Shown here piece after piece: positions 1-10,920 of a DNA stretch of 64,000 nt. The translations under genes were made by a program, and so were the position numbers. The notes beneath the pieces are model-generated. The model was not told the origin of the DNA, searched no databases, and saw only the letters and a list, made by a program, of their open reading frames with translations. Positions within the stretch are counted from its first letter, which is position 1. Each line of letters starts with the position of its first letter. Source of the stretch: Torymus aiolomorphi (Eukaryota; Arthropoda; Insecta; Hymenoptera; Torymidae); contig CM070874.1 in NCBI GenBank assembly GCA_036365515.1, positions 124,001 through 188,000 on the forward strand, read 5' to 3'.

Positions 1-372
1 TTATTATTATTGATAAACGCATGTTCAATGTGGAAGGACCGCTCTAGTGCTCACTGACTGGAGCCAATGGTGGGGTTGAAGCAATCATTGTTGGGCGCAG
101 GTCTGAAGGATTACCTGGTCAGTATTTCCTTATACCCGAAGTTGCGTAGGGCAAATCGCACACCGTCTAGCCCGAGGTTTGGGTCAGGTGTTGGGACGGA
201 CCCGACATCGCCCACTCGGTAGGGGTGACGTTAAACCTTTGTTTCATTATGGCGCGGGCCTATCCCGTAACCTTTTTTGTAGAGTCACTAGGTGCCGATA
301 GGAGTGACCATCCGACAAACCGCCTCTCGGCTTCGGCATCCATAACTAGGGTTCCTTATAGGCGGGGATAGT

Positions 373-392
373 AGCCACACCGAGGTGTGGCT
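373..392 (+). other. perfect hairpin in the retrotransposon 5' UTR
   Basis: A 9-bp perfect stem (AGCCACACC / GGTGTGGCT) closed by a 2-nt loop lies 40 nt upstream of the ORF1 start. It may be part of a structured 5' UTR. No function can be assigned from sequence. Confidence 0.5.
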
Positions 393-432
393 CCCATAGT
401 GGGCGAACCGTCTTAAACAACATATTCTATGC

Positions 433-1709
433 ATGATGAATTCAAACACCCAACACAACCAACAAACTAAGGAGAAAGAAGGTGTATGCCAGACTGCGGT
501 GGAGAAGGTGCTCGCAGAAATGCGAGCGCTCCTCAAGGTTATGGTGCAGGCGCTAAAAGCTCAGCCTAATATCAAAAACGATATTAAAAAGGGGTTGCCA
601 GTTATGGTAGATCAACTGGAGCAGCTCGAAAGCGCCGTGAAAACGGAACTACGTGCTGCTAAGCAAGCCAGGGCTTACACACCAGCCAGGAGGCAAAGGA
701 CGATGTCCTTGGTAGAAAGTATGGGGACACCAACAGGGTCACTTGGCCCCGAGCCACTTGGCGGCACGAAGCGAGGCGCCTCTAGCCCACCTAGCCTGGA
801 TACGGGGGAAAAGCAAGTGAAGAAGAAAAAGGCGGATATCCCTAAGAAAGATTGGGTTGCTGTAAAAAGTAGAAAAGGGCGGAAGCAGTCGAAACAACAG
901 CAGCAGCAGCCACAGAAACAGCAGCCGCAACAACAGCAGAGGAAGCAGAAGACAAAGAAGAAGGAAAAAAAGGTAACAAAGCCGGATGCGATCGTGCTCA
1001 AAGCGGCAGGCGGTAAGTCGTATGCGGACATTCTGTCCACCATACGTAAGGCTGTCAAGCCGGAAGAGAGTGGAGTAGAGATCCGATCCATCCGGCAAAC
1101 AAGAACAGGTCAGGTACTCCTCGAGCTGAAAGAAGGCAATTCAGTAAAAAGAACTGCCTTCTCAGAAGCACTCAGAGAAGCTACTGGAAACGACTGCACC
1201 GTTGTTAGGGAACTGATCCCCAGAGTCATCCTGGAGATCAGAGATCTCGACAGTTGTACGTCCAGTGAGGAAGTAGTGGAGGCCTTAAAAAGAGACCTGC
1301 AGGACTACAAGGGGTTCCTGCAGTCTGTCTTGACTAGGCCAAATGCGAGGGCACAACGGATGGCCATAGTGACGGTGGACACACCGGCTGCGGAAAAGCT
1401 AATGGCCACCGCCCGCATAAAGATAGGCTGGGTCAACTGCAGGATCCGTAGGGAGCCACGGTTACCCGTTGCTATAAATGTCTGGGCTTCGGCCATCTTA
1501 GCTCGGACTGCAAAGGGCCCGACCGCAGCAAGCGATGCTATTGCTGCGGGGCGGAAGGCCACATGATCGCAGGATGTAATGCCACCCCACGTTGCTTCCT
1601 GTGTCCAGAACAAGCGGACAAACCTGATTCCCGCAACCATACAGCGGGATCAGGAGCCTGTAGGGCCTTCCGAGAGGCACTTGCAAATGCCAAGAAAAAA
1701 TGGCGGTAG
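433..1709 (+). pseudogene. R1-clade ORF1 (gag-like, CCHC zinc knuckles), frameshifted
   Basis: The first frame runs from ATG 433 to a stop at 1566 and encodes a basic protein with a Gln-rich stretch (about residues 155-175) and a Lys-rich tract, as in ORF1 nucleic-acid chaperones. Around 1463-1470 the frame is lost. The next frame carries three Cys/His knuckles from about 1470 to 1650 (C-YK-C-LGFG-H-LSSD-C, then C-YC-C-GAEG-H-MIAG-C, then a longer third motif) and closes at TAG 1707-1709. The knuckles are the family's expected C terminus, so one indel has separated them from the rest. Whether this is decay or a programmed shift cannot be told from one copy; decay is likelier. Confidence 0.85.
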
Positions 1710-1723
1710 TTCTGTAGGGTAAT

Positions 1724-4714
1724 ATGCACAGGAGCAGGGCAGCTCACGACCTCCTGGAACAGATCTGTTTCGAGAAAAACGCTGATATTGTACTAATCAG
1801 CGAACAGTATCGAAACAGAGATGGTCTAGGATGGTTTGCCGATGACCTGGGCACCGCAGCCATTTGGAACCGTGACCCGCAGAATATCCACATTGCGGAT
1901 CATGGCGGCGGCAGCGGTTTTGTTTGGGTGAGGCACCAGCAAACTCACTACATAAGCGTATACCTCACTCCAAACCAGACCATCAGCGACTTCCAGGCCA
2001 AGCTGGAGGGCCTGGAGGATGCAACACGGGAGATGCAGGGTGAGCTGATTATCGCCGGGGACTTCAATGCTAAAGCCCCGGAGTGGGGGGAAGCTCGGTC
2101 GGATCGTAGGGGCCGGCTGGTTATGGATATGGCCAGTCGGCTAGACCTCGTGGTACTAAATAAAGGTACCACGTCGACCTTCAGACGACCGGGCTACAGG
2201 GAGACCATTATCGACGTCTCCCTGGCAAGCGAACGCCTAGCCGGGCGAATCCAGAGCTGGCATGTGATCGAGGACTATACAGGAAGCGATCACATGTATA
2301 TCACGTTTCGTGTGCGTGATAGCAGACCGGCTCCGTTTCCGCACAAGCGCGGCCCCCCCAGGTGGAACATCGCCAAGATGAACTACGAGAGGTTTGCCAC
2401 GGCGATAGAACACGGACAGCGAACACTGCGTGAGATCCCGGAATCGCTGCCGCTATCTGCGCGGGCAAAAATGGTGACCGACTACACCATGAAGGTCATC
2501 GAAAAGGCCTGCGCGGAGACGGTTCCCAGGAAATCAACACGTGGGTCAAGACGACCTGCTTACTGGTGGACGAACGACATCGCGGACCTTCGTAAGACGT
2601 GCCTGCAGTTGCGACGCAGAATGCAGAGGGTCAAAAAACGCGATCTCGACGCAGCCCCCTTGGCCGCAGAGTACAAGGCGGCCAAGAAATCCCTAAAGAA
2701 GGCCATCAAGTCCAGCCGGCAGCGATGCTGGAAAGAGCTGGGGGAAGAGATGGAGCATGATCCGTGGGGATTAGGGTACAAGATCGTTATGCGCAAGCTG
2801 GCTGCCTTCGGTTCGTCAGCGCCGAAAGATGCGCAAACGATCACGAACATCGTACGTGCCCTTTTCCCCGAACACCCAAGGAGACTGGATGGCCCAGCAA
2901 CATCCGGCCCGTTCGAAACTCCTCTGTTTACGAACATGGAGCTCTCCATCGCAATAAAATCTTTGCGTAATAAGAGAGCTCCGGGGCCGGATGGATTACC
3001 AGCAGAGCTGCTGAAAGCCATCGGCGGCAGTCACCCGCGCCTCTTGCTGGACATGTACAACTCCTGCCTGAAGGCGGGCATTTTTCCTGCCCGCTGGAAG
3101 ACAGCGAGACTTGTCCTCATCAGCAAGGACAAGGGTCCAGCAGACAGCCCGTCGGCCTACCGCCCGCTGTGCATGCTAGACACGGCGGGAAAACTCCTGG
3201 AGAAACCGCTGAAACCTCGCCTCCAGGCAGCCATAAGTGCGTTCGGAGATCTGGCTCCGCGGCAGTATGGCTTCAGGCGAGATAAGTCAACCGTAGACGC
3301 AATCCAGGAGGTGGTAAATGCCGCCAGGTCAACGGAACAGGGCAACCATTTCTCTCGCCCTATTTGTCTGCTGGCCACCTTGGACGTTAAAAACGCGTTT
3401 AACTCAGTTAGGTGGGACAAGGCGCTGGAAGCTTTCGAGCGGGACTTTCGTATCCCCGCGTATCTTTTACGCATTCTTGGGGATTATCTGAGGGACCGCT
3501 CGATAACTTACGACACTGAGGATGGACCAATAAAGAGGGAAATAACATCTGGGGCAGCTCAGGGCTCCATGCTGGGTCCCGATATATGGAATGTATTCTA
3601 TGACGGGATCCTGCGCATGGAAATGCCCGAGGGCACCTTCCTGGTTGGGTACGCTGACGACATAGCGGTGGTCATCGTAGCCAGAGACGTTGACCTCGCT
3701 AGGCTGCTACTCAACCGGATAATGCGTCGCGTTTTCTCCTGGCTGGAGGATCACGGGCTTGAATTAGCCACAAAGAAGACGGAGGTCGTGCTACTCACGA
3801 AGAGGCACATCAATACCATGTGCCCCTTTCAAGTAGGAGACGCGACGGTCCAGGCAAAGAGTGCGGTGAGGTACCTGGGGGTGACGCTTGATAACAAGCT
3901 CACCTTCAGGGAACACCTCACCATAGTGACGGAAAAGGCGGCAGCAGTAACAGCCTCGCTGAGTAGGCTCATGGCCAATACCGCCGGCCCCCGGCCTTGT
4001 AAAAGGCGCCTACTCATGCGTGCCGCCGAAGCCGTCATGCTGTACGGAGCGGAGGTCTGGGCCGATGCGCTACGGAAAGACGTGCACAGGAAGCGTCTCG
4101 CCGCGGTGCAACGGAGAGCAGCACTCCGGATCGCGTGCTCTTACCGCACGGTCTCCGAGCCCGCGATATTAGTGGTCGCTGGGGTAATACCCATCGACCT
4201 TCTTGCACTGGAGAGACGCTTCGTCCATCAGCAGAAGCCTGCTCTTGGGGTAGTGGAGGCCCACCGAACGGCCAGGGCCAATACCATCCAGGCTTGGCAG
4301 CATCGGTGGGAATCCTCCACTAAAGGAAGATGGACGGCCAGGCTGATCCCACAAGTGGACACCTGGCTGTTCCGAAAAGAGGGTGAGGTAAATTACTACC
4401 TCACCCAATTCTTGACGGGGCACGGCCTGTTCCGCGCATACCTACATAAGATGGGTAAAGTCGCGGAGCCAGGCTGCGCCTATTGTGAGGGCCTCCCGGA
4501 CGACGTGTTCCACACCTTCTTCGTATGCGGAAGGTGGACCGTCGAAAGGGGTGCACTAGAGAGGGACCTTGGCTGCATATCACCTGACAATATAGTCAGG
4601 CTGATGCACCAAGGTCCTCAACAATGGGCGAAAGTCGCCTCCTACGTGGAGGCGATCTTGCGCCAAAAAAGGGAAGAGGAGAACAGCAGATCAGCCGTCC
4701 GCAGGGCGCCGTAG
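1724..4714 (+). CDS. R1-clade ORF2: endonuclease-reverse transcriptase
   Basis: This is an open 996-residue frame. An APE-type endonuclease occupies roughly residues 1-215 (IIAGDFNAK near 112, GSDH near 188). Reverse transcriptase spans about 430-760, with DVKNAFNSV near 553, GAAQGSMLGP near 610 and the catalytic YADD near 641. A C-terminal CAYC...HTFFVC motif lies near 917-934. It would nick the target and copy the element RNA by target-primed reverse transcription. An in-frame TAG lies just upstream (ATGG at 1699-1702 overlapping the ORF1 stop, then TAG at 1715-1717), so ATG 1724 is the first usable start. The endonuclease N terminus may be slightly short. Length and motifs look otherwise intact. 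Confidence 0.92.
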   Translation: MHRSRAAHDLLEQICFEKNADIVLISEQYRNRDGLGWFADDLGTAAIWNRDPQNIHIADHGGGSGFVWVRHQQTHYISVYLTPNQTISDFQAKLEGLEDATREMQGELIIAGDFNAKAPEWGEARSDRRGRLVMDMASRLDLVVLNKGTTSTFRRPGYRETIIDVSLASERLAGRIQSWHVIEDYTGSDHMYITFRVRDSRPAPFPHKRGPPRWNIAKMNYERFATAIEHGQRTLREIPESLPLSARAKMVTDYTMKVIEKACAETVPRKSTRGSRRPAYWWTNDIADLRKTCLQLRRRMQRVKKRDLDAAPLAAEYKAAKKSLKKAIKSSRQRCWKELGEEMEHDPWGLGYKIVMRKLAAFGSSAPKDAQTITNIVRALFPEHPRRLDGPATSGPFETPLFTNMELSIAIKSLRNKRAPGPDGLPAELLKAIGGSHPRLLLDMYNSCLKAGIFPARWKTARLVLISKDKGPADSPSAYRPLCMLDTAGKLLEKPLKPRLQAAISAFGDLAPRQYGFRRDKSTVDAIQEVVNAARSTEQGNHFSRPICLLATLDVKNAFNSVRWDKALEAFERDFRIPAYLLRILGDYLRDRSITYDTEDGPIKREITSGAAQGSMLGPDIWNVFYDGILRMEMPEGTFLVGYADDIAVVIVARDVDLARLLLNRIMRRVFSWLEDHGLELATKKTEVVLLTKRHINTMCPFQVGDATVQAKSAVRYLGVTLDNKLTFREHLTIVTEKAAAVTASLSRLMANTAGPRPCKRRLLMRAAEAVMLYGAEVWADALRKDVHRKRLAAVQRRAALRIACSYRTVSEPAILVVAGVIPIDLLALERRFVHQQKPALGVVEAHRTARANTIQAWQHRWESSTKGRWTARLIPQVDTWLFRKEGEVNYYLTQFLTGHGLFRAYLHKMGKVAEPGCAYCEGLPDDVFHTFFVCGRWTVERGALERDLGCISPDNIVRLMHQGPQQWAKVASYVEAILRQKREEENSRSAVRRAP

Positions 4715-5034
4715 CTGTTCACGGGAAAAAAAAGACCCCTGCGGGTCTCAACGGCCGATCTGAAGTGAGAAGGTGCCGCTCAGGCGAAGCAAGCCCTCCC
4801 CTGAAGTAATGTGTAAAACGGTGCCGGGGGAGGGTCTGTACAGTAGTGCAGAGCAGAAAGGGTTAGTGTTTTTAGTGGGTAGGAATCCCACACGCCGTGG
4901 GAGTGCGGAGCCTCTTGCGGTGTCTCCTGGGCTGGCATGGATATGCGGCCCAGGCGGTCCGGTGGAGCATTTGGTCCACCGGACTGATGCGAGATTTCAC
5001 TGTTTCCCTCGTAAAAAAAAAAAAAAAAAAAAAA
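4715..5034 (+). other. 3' UTR and poly-A tail of the R1-clade element
   Basis: This is GC-balanced sequence unlike the AT-rich flank. It ends in 22 consecutive A residues at 5013-5034. The flank then begins ACACGAGCG. It contains no ORF of interest. Confidence 0.8.
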
Positions 5035-6053
5035 CACGAGCGTAGAAAAACGTTCAGTAACGTATATTTGTTTTCGACTGACCGATGTTTCACTTATTTA
5101 TGAATAAAAGAGGAGGAATCGGGAGATAAGCCATATCAATGCAAGTGTACGTAATCTTGTATATTGCGCAATAACCATGAATTTCTATAATTATCATTAT
5201 ATTAAAAATTTTGTTCATATTAATTTATATTAATAAATCATAAATAAACTTTTCTAATTAAAACCTATCATAATTTCAACAAGCATGAAAATCTCTCCTA
5301 GCTGAAATTATAAAATATGAAAGAAAATAAGAAAATACTTATAAAATGGAATAAATTGTCGAAAAATGTAAGAAATCATACGATACTGGATTTCGGGCAT
5401 ATTTAACAAGTTGTTAAAATTTCTTACATTTTCTTTCAATTCCTTATGTTTTCTAAATATTTCCTTGTGTAGCTTATTTTTATGAAATTATAAGGAAGTA
5501 TTTGTTAGAAAAATCTGTAAGAATTAATTTGTTAGAATAATCTGTAAGAATTTGTAAAAATTTAAACTTTTATACAGTAACTTACATTTTGTAACATATA
5601 TTAATTATATTTCTAATACATAATAATTTACATTTTATTACGTTTTAGTATTTTCTCTTCACATCTTTGAAAATATTTTATTTATAGATTTATTTAAATA
5701 AAAGTACAATTATAAATTATTATAAAAGTATAATTATGAACTATTTGAAAAAAGTGTACAAATATGTGATACGATGTAAAATGTGTATCAAAATTTGTAT
5801 ATAAACGTAAAACGATGTAATTAAAAGTACAAATATATAATAAAATGTAAAAAGATGTACGAAAGTGTAAGAATACCTATAAAATTTGAATTAAGAGTAC
5901 AAATTAAAAAGTAATAAAACGTAGACAAATGTAAGGAAAAGTAAGAAATTATTAAAAAATGGTATAAACTGTGATAAAATGTAAAAGCGTCAGAAATCCA
6001 GTAGAAAAGTACAATTTGTTACGTTTTCTTACACTTTTTTACAAACAACTACA
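5035..6053. other. AT-rich intergenic DNA, no gene seen
   Basis: Low-complexity AT-rich sequence with many degenerate GTAAAA/GTACAAA/TAAGAAAT words from about 5400 to 6010, suggesting an old, decayed short-unit array. No coding potential was seen. Confidence 0.6.
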
Positions 6054-6097
6054 TTATCATACACTTGTTTATCGTACGATAAACAAGTGTATGATAA
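6054..6097. repeat. perfect 44-bp palindrome
   Basis: Two 22-nt arms meet without a spacer at CGTA|CGAT; I checked every base and found no mismatch. It lies in AT-rich DNA with no adjacent gene. It may be the fused end of a foldback element. Confidence 0.85.
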
Positions 6098-6802
6098 AAA
6101 AATAATAAATAATAGAATAACATAACAAAACATTGTTACATTATTATACACTTATTTACATAATATAATTTCGGCTAGGGGGTCTACATACTATTTTTCG
6201 TGGAATTTAAAATATTTCTAAAAAATTTTTCGATATATTGAATTCACTATTTTCAAATTTTTATTGTGGATCTAACTGTGGATTCCGATTAACGACTTCA
6301 AGAACCCATTTTAAGGAAAAAAATAATTTCCAAAAAAATATACCTAATTCATTTGTGTTAGGGGTGGTTTACCACCTCTTAAGGGGTTGTTTCGCGAAGA
6401 ATGCCCAAACACACCAACTGTTATTTATTGTAGTTGGCAAAAATAATGTTTTGACCTATTTTTAATTATTTTATGAATTCTCACAACAAAAATTATTCTT
6501 AAAAAAACACAATTTCACCCACTAAAAAATAAGGGATGCAACCCTTAATGTTCATACTACCACGGATTTCTTGACTTTTTAATAAGAAACTCTTTCCATT
6601 TTGTTTCGTTAAAAAAAGTTAAGTAGAAGCCGAGATATATCAAAAAAACGTTTCTTGGGGGTAAACTTTAGGGGTGATTTTAACCCTTATAAAGCGCTTC
6701 TCAGCCGATAAAAAAAATGGTTTCGTGAATCTCGCATGGAGGTCTACTTTTTAATATGGGTTTGGAATTTTTTTTAATTTGACAGTTCGGGTACTTTCCT
6801 TG
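6098..6802. other. AT-rich DNA, no gene seen
   Basis: No credible ORF. The motif TTCGGCTAGGGG at about 6170 recurs at 10357-10368 as part of an inverted-repeat end, so a remnant of the same element family may lie here. Confidence 0.4.
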
Positions 6803-7494
6803 TCAGAAATGTACTAAAATTTGTTCATCCTTCTATACAAATTAAACACAAGAAAGTACTGAAATCAATTTATTGTAGTCAAGTACCCATAAGTTAACTT
6901 GCCTGAATAATACAACTTTTCGTAACTACTTAAAAATTTTCAGACAGCGGGCATAAAGTACTACTTAACGCCTAACAGGCGTAATAGCTCCCATACTCCT
7001 ACCAAACTTTATAGAACCTACGCACTTTACGCCCGTGTGGGCGAAAATTATTTTAATTATATAACTACTATGCTTTCTTTTTATTTCTAAAATTAATAAG
7101 AATTTTATCAGATATTTACGAAAAGACAAAGCCTATATAAAAAAATTACATAGTTACCACCACACCTCCATTTTTCATTGATCTTTCTCAATTTTGAAAT
7201 TTCTATAATATTACGCATCTTGGGAGGACAATAGAAGTCTATAGAGCTGCTCTAGCAGGGGTGGTCCTCCAATCTCCCATACATACTTGGCGGGCCCGAC
7301 GACATGAAAATGACCATGTCTAGACCTTAAACTGCAAACCGTCGGTAGTTACGAAAAGTTGTTTCAAGCAGTTACGAAAAGTTGTATTATTCAGTCAAGT
7401 TAACTTATGGGTACTTGACTACAATAAATTGATTTCAGTACTTTCTTGTGTTTAATTTGTATAGAAGGATGTACAAATTTTAGTACATTTCTGA
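6803..7494. mobile_element. foldback / long-TIR MITE (~690 bp)
   Basis: The segment 6803-6927 is repeated in inverse orientation at 7369-7494 with only a few mismatches. Both arms include AACTTTTCGTAACT at the inner side and GTACTAAAATTTG near the outer side. The ~440-bp middle contains no ORF. No autonomous partner is visible in the window. Confidence 0.75.
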
Positions 7495-9111
7495 GAATAG
7501 TCATACAGTTGTTTCCGAGAGTTGTTTGCATTACTTGACTATCGATAATTGATTTCACAACTTTCATTTGTTTGATTTGCAATGAATAATTTGAATGTAC
7601 TTACTTACATATAATTTGTTCAGCATACAATGATTCAAAGAAGTAAAAGACTTTTTCACTGGTATTTATTTGATTTCTTTTAAAAAACATAAATATTATT
7701 ATTTTATAGATTATACAGAAAAAACGTCTATACTTGCCTTATTTTATACTTTCGTAGAAAGTTTTATATTAACAATATTATTATTGGTACAGTCATGAAA
7801 AAAATTATTACCATTTGCAGAGTGCTTATTGAATAGATGATATTTGAATAAATAAAAGTTATTTGTACAGTCATGAAAAAAATTCTTACCATTTGTAGAG
7901 AATGGTTATTGAATATATGAGATCAGAATAAATAAAAGGACTATAGACAAATGGTGTGGATAGAATATTTTTAAAAAATTAGTTTTTTAAAGAACGTGTT
8001 GATTGTTTTGAAAAAATATTTAAGCTCTCATTAAAGTTTTTGGTACAGAGGGAGAGAGAGAGGGCGAAGAGAGGGTGGGAGAGTTTAATAAATAATGTTT
8101 GTTAAGTACAAATTATGTAGAATAGTAACCAAACTTATTCTTGCCTATAAGTTTTTACTTTTGTAAAATAATTTTTTAAAGAGATTTCACAACTTTTTAA
8201 GAGTAAAACTACATTGTAAATAATGTCTGTTAAGTATAAAACTACACTTTAATTGATTTCACAACTTTTTTGGGTTTGACTTTCAGTATCCGCGTGAAAG
8301 AAATTTATTTCGACTTTAGAACGCAAACATTTATTATTTATTCGTAGAATTCCTTTTCATAAAATAAAACGTAAATAATTTTTTAGGATATTGTATAGGT
8401 TTCGGAAAATAATATTATTATTTTATAGATTATTTGTACAGTCATGAAAAAAATAATTACCATTTGTAGAGAGTGCTTATTGAATAGATGAGATTCGGAG
8501 AAATAAAAGGACTAGACAAATTGTGTTGCTTTTTATAGATTATCCAGAAAAAACGTCTATACTTGCCTTATTTTATACTTTCGTAGAAAGTTTTATATTA
8601 GCAATATTATTATTTGTACAGTCATGAAAAAAATTATTACCATTTGTAGAGTGCTTATTGAATAGAAGAGAGTAGAAGAATTAAAAGGACTAGACAAATT
8701 ATGTTGTTATAGAATGTACTTAAAAAATTAGCTTTTAAAAAACGTGTTGATTGTTTTAAAAAAAATATTTAAGCTCTCATTAAAGTTTTTGGTACTCAGG
8801 TTGACGGAAGTTGAGAGAGAGGGAGGGAGGGAGAGAGAGTGGGGTGGGAAAGAGTAGGAGGGAGAGAGTTTATACAGTCATGAAAAAAATTATTACCATT
8901 TCTAGAGAGTCCTTATTGAATAGATGAGACTAAAAGAAATAAAAGGACGAGACAAATTGTGTTTTTAGAATTTAACGTACTTAAAAAATAGCTTTTAAAA
9001 AACGTTTTGATTGTTTTAAAAAAATATTTAAGCTCTCATTAAAGTTTTTGGTACTCAGTTTCACGGAAGTTGAGAGAGTGGGAAAGAGAGGGGAGGGGAA
9101 GTGAGAGAGAG
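7495..9111. repeat. five related AT-rich repeat blocks
   Basis: A block containing GTCATGAAAAAAATT followed by TACCATTT recurs at about 7793, 7871, 8442, 8621 and 8878. A second block (TTGATTGTTTT, then ATTTAAGCTCTC) follows at about 7998, 8743 and 9003 and runs into GA-rich DNA. A ~110-bp stretch at 7707-7815 is repeated at 8535-8645. Diverged copies of the second block occur at 56046 and 56367, again next to GA repeats. No coding sequence was seen. Confidence 0.7.
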
Positions 9112-9118
9112 GGAAAGG

Positions 9119-9210
<92 letters not shown>

Positions 9211-9211
9211 G

Positions 9212-9246
<35 letters not shown>
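9112..9246. repeat. (GA)n microsatellite
   Basis: An almost uninterrupted GA run with sparse GC and GG interruptions. Frames read through it give artificial Arg/Glu or Ser/Leu repeats. Confidence 0.95.
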
Positions 9247-9248
<2 letters not shown>

Positions 9249-9489
9249 TAAAGGGAGGGAGGGCGGACGAGACTAATACTTGTCTTAGTTTAAACTTTTG
9301 TAAAATGTTTTTTAGATATATTTCACAACTTTTTAAGAGAAAATAATAATTACACAGTGTGATAACATTATGAGGGTTTATTATAGTATAGTATATTTTT
9401 AATATCATTAGTAAATGATAGTATTGTTATTCACAAAAGTTTTAAATTTGAATGTTTCTTCAAGGAGCTCGAAAAATGATTACATTAGT

Positions 9490-9622
9490 ATAGTATATTA
9501 CGAGACAAGGCCAGGAAGTTGGATTTCCTGGCCGGCGCCATTTTGACGCCCGAGGCGAAGCCGAGGGCGTCGATGCGCGCTGGCCAGGGCATCCAACATT
9601 CTGGCCAAGTGTCGTATACTAT
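9490..9622. repeat. short nested foldback with GGCGAAGCC loop
   Basis: Outer arms at about 9492-9523 and 9591-9622 (both containing GTTGGAT or its complement) enclose a second stem (GACGCCC/GAGGGCGTC), with GAGGCGAAGCCGAGG at its tip. It is GC-rich against an AT-rich background. Confidence 0.65.
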
Positions 9623-9628
9623 TTTTAT

Positions 9629-10372
9629 TCATCCCCCGCCGAAAGTACGCCCATATAGTTTTGATATTAATTAATAAAATTGCGTTGTTGGTTGCTAACT
9701 ACGGCTCGGCCATATGTATAAAAGGCCTGCTTCAGCGCCACTTTACATATCGCGGAGCGTAAGGCTCGATGTCTCCTTTTTTTTATGCCCGCCCGACTTT
9801 TGCAAAACGGAGGCGAAGCCGAGGTTTTGCTGGTCGGAGCGGGCATCAAAAACACTAGCAAAAGATGCTTAAAAGAGATGATGGACCAACAATATGTACA
9901 TACTTAATTGATACTCATTTCAACTACAGAACAACCTCTCAATGGTTCCTCTGTTTGTCTTTTTCTATCACATAAGCGATACATTATAGAATGAGAGTCA
10001 AAAAACTTTCACATATAAGTATATAGTTATACCATGTCTTGAAACTCAAAATGTAAACATCATGTCTATATATGTATAGAAGCTTTCTGACAGCGTGTAT
10101 GCAATATAAGAACATAATTGATTATCAGAGTTATAAATATATTGTTCAATATATTAATAATATAAAATTAATTTAATACGCCTATATCTTTTCAATTTTC
10201 CGATTTTACAAATGATTTTCTTGTCATCACGGAAGGGTTAGCATAGTTTAGGTTACAACACATGCGCTGTCGCGGACGTTGCCACGCAACGATCAACAAA
10301 GAGCGGCCACAAAAGTCGCTCTTCCCGGCGCGAAATCGAGCTGGGAAGACCGTACTTTCGGCTAGGGGATGA
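9629..10372. mobile_element. non-autonomous element with 21-22 bp inverted ends
   Basis: TCATCCCC followed by GCCGAAAGTACG at 9629-9649 is matched inversely at 10351-10372 (CGTACTTTCGGC, then GGGGATGA), giving a 744-bp unit. Inside, 9786-9846 forms a GC-rich hairpin (ATGCCCGC...GCGGGCAT) whose tip again carries GGAGGCGAAGCCGAGG. No ORF of family character was seen. The rest is AT-rich. Confidence 0.6.
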
Positions 10373-10920
10373 AGAAAAAATTTTTTGAAATAATATAATC
10401 AAACGCGTATATTCTTAGGTATGATGATAATTTAACAATACTATTAATTATCGTAAAGTCATATGAAAATATCATTCTTTTTATGTTTTCAGTTTGCAGG
10501 AAAAACTTATATACATACCTTATTGTATACTTTCAAAGATTATTATTAAGAAGACAAATTACATAAATACTAAAGGGATCGATATTTTTTTTAACAAATT
10601 AGATCTTAAAACGAAGCTTTTAGTTTATATTTTTATAATTTTTTTTCAGGGCATATATTATAAGTATTTTCATTTTTTGGTACTAGAAATTGATTATTAA
10701 AGCCTTAAATTAGTTCTACTATAAGACTGCTATATGATAATATCATTAATTATATTTGTAGCTTCGCAATTAATTATTGGCACCATGAGCCAATAATTAA
10801 TTATATTATTCTCAACACTTGGATTTGTTGAAATTATCACTAGAACCCGGTCAAAAATATCCAGCTAGGATACCCAGTTGGATCTGTCACATGGGAAATC
10901 CAGCTGGATCCGGGTGGATT
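10373..10920. other. AT-rich DNA with a 14-bp hairpin, no gene seen
   Basis: A perfect 14-bp stem lies at 10768-10781 and 10789-10802 (arms ending TTGGC/GCCAA, 7-nt loop). Around 10865-10915 the word CCAGCTGGAT and variants recur. No gene was seen. Confidence 0.5.

Larger units (their letters stand above)
1..5034 (+). mobile_element. R1-clade non-LTR retrotransposon, 5' end outside or at window edge
   Basis: The sequence shows two ORFs in the usual order: a gag-like ORF1 with CCHC knuckles, then an ORF2 with an apurinic-type endonuclease, a reverse transcriptase and a C-terminal Cys/His motif. A 300-nt 3' UTR ends in a 22-nt A run at 5013-5034. This architecture is typical of the R1 clade. 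The DNA after the A tail is AT-rich and is not 28S rDNA, so this copy is not in the canonical R1 target. The 5' boundary and target duplication cannot be seen because the window opens inside or at the 5' UTR. ORF1 is frameshifted, so this copy is probably not autonomous. Confidence 0.9.

Noticed and set aside
1..5034. R1 insertion in 28S rDNA
   Set aside because: The 3' flank is AT-rich unique DNA, not rDNA.
4780..5103. Short frames over the retrotransposon 3' UTR and A tail
   Set aside because: They cross the poly-A/poly-T run and have no conserved features.
9061..9408. Ser/Leu- and Arg/Glu-rich frames around the GA microsatellite
   Set aside because: Pure dinucleotide repeats produce open frames on both strands. 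The same applies at 22519-22933, 40313-40804, 49794-49997 and 56034-56321.
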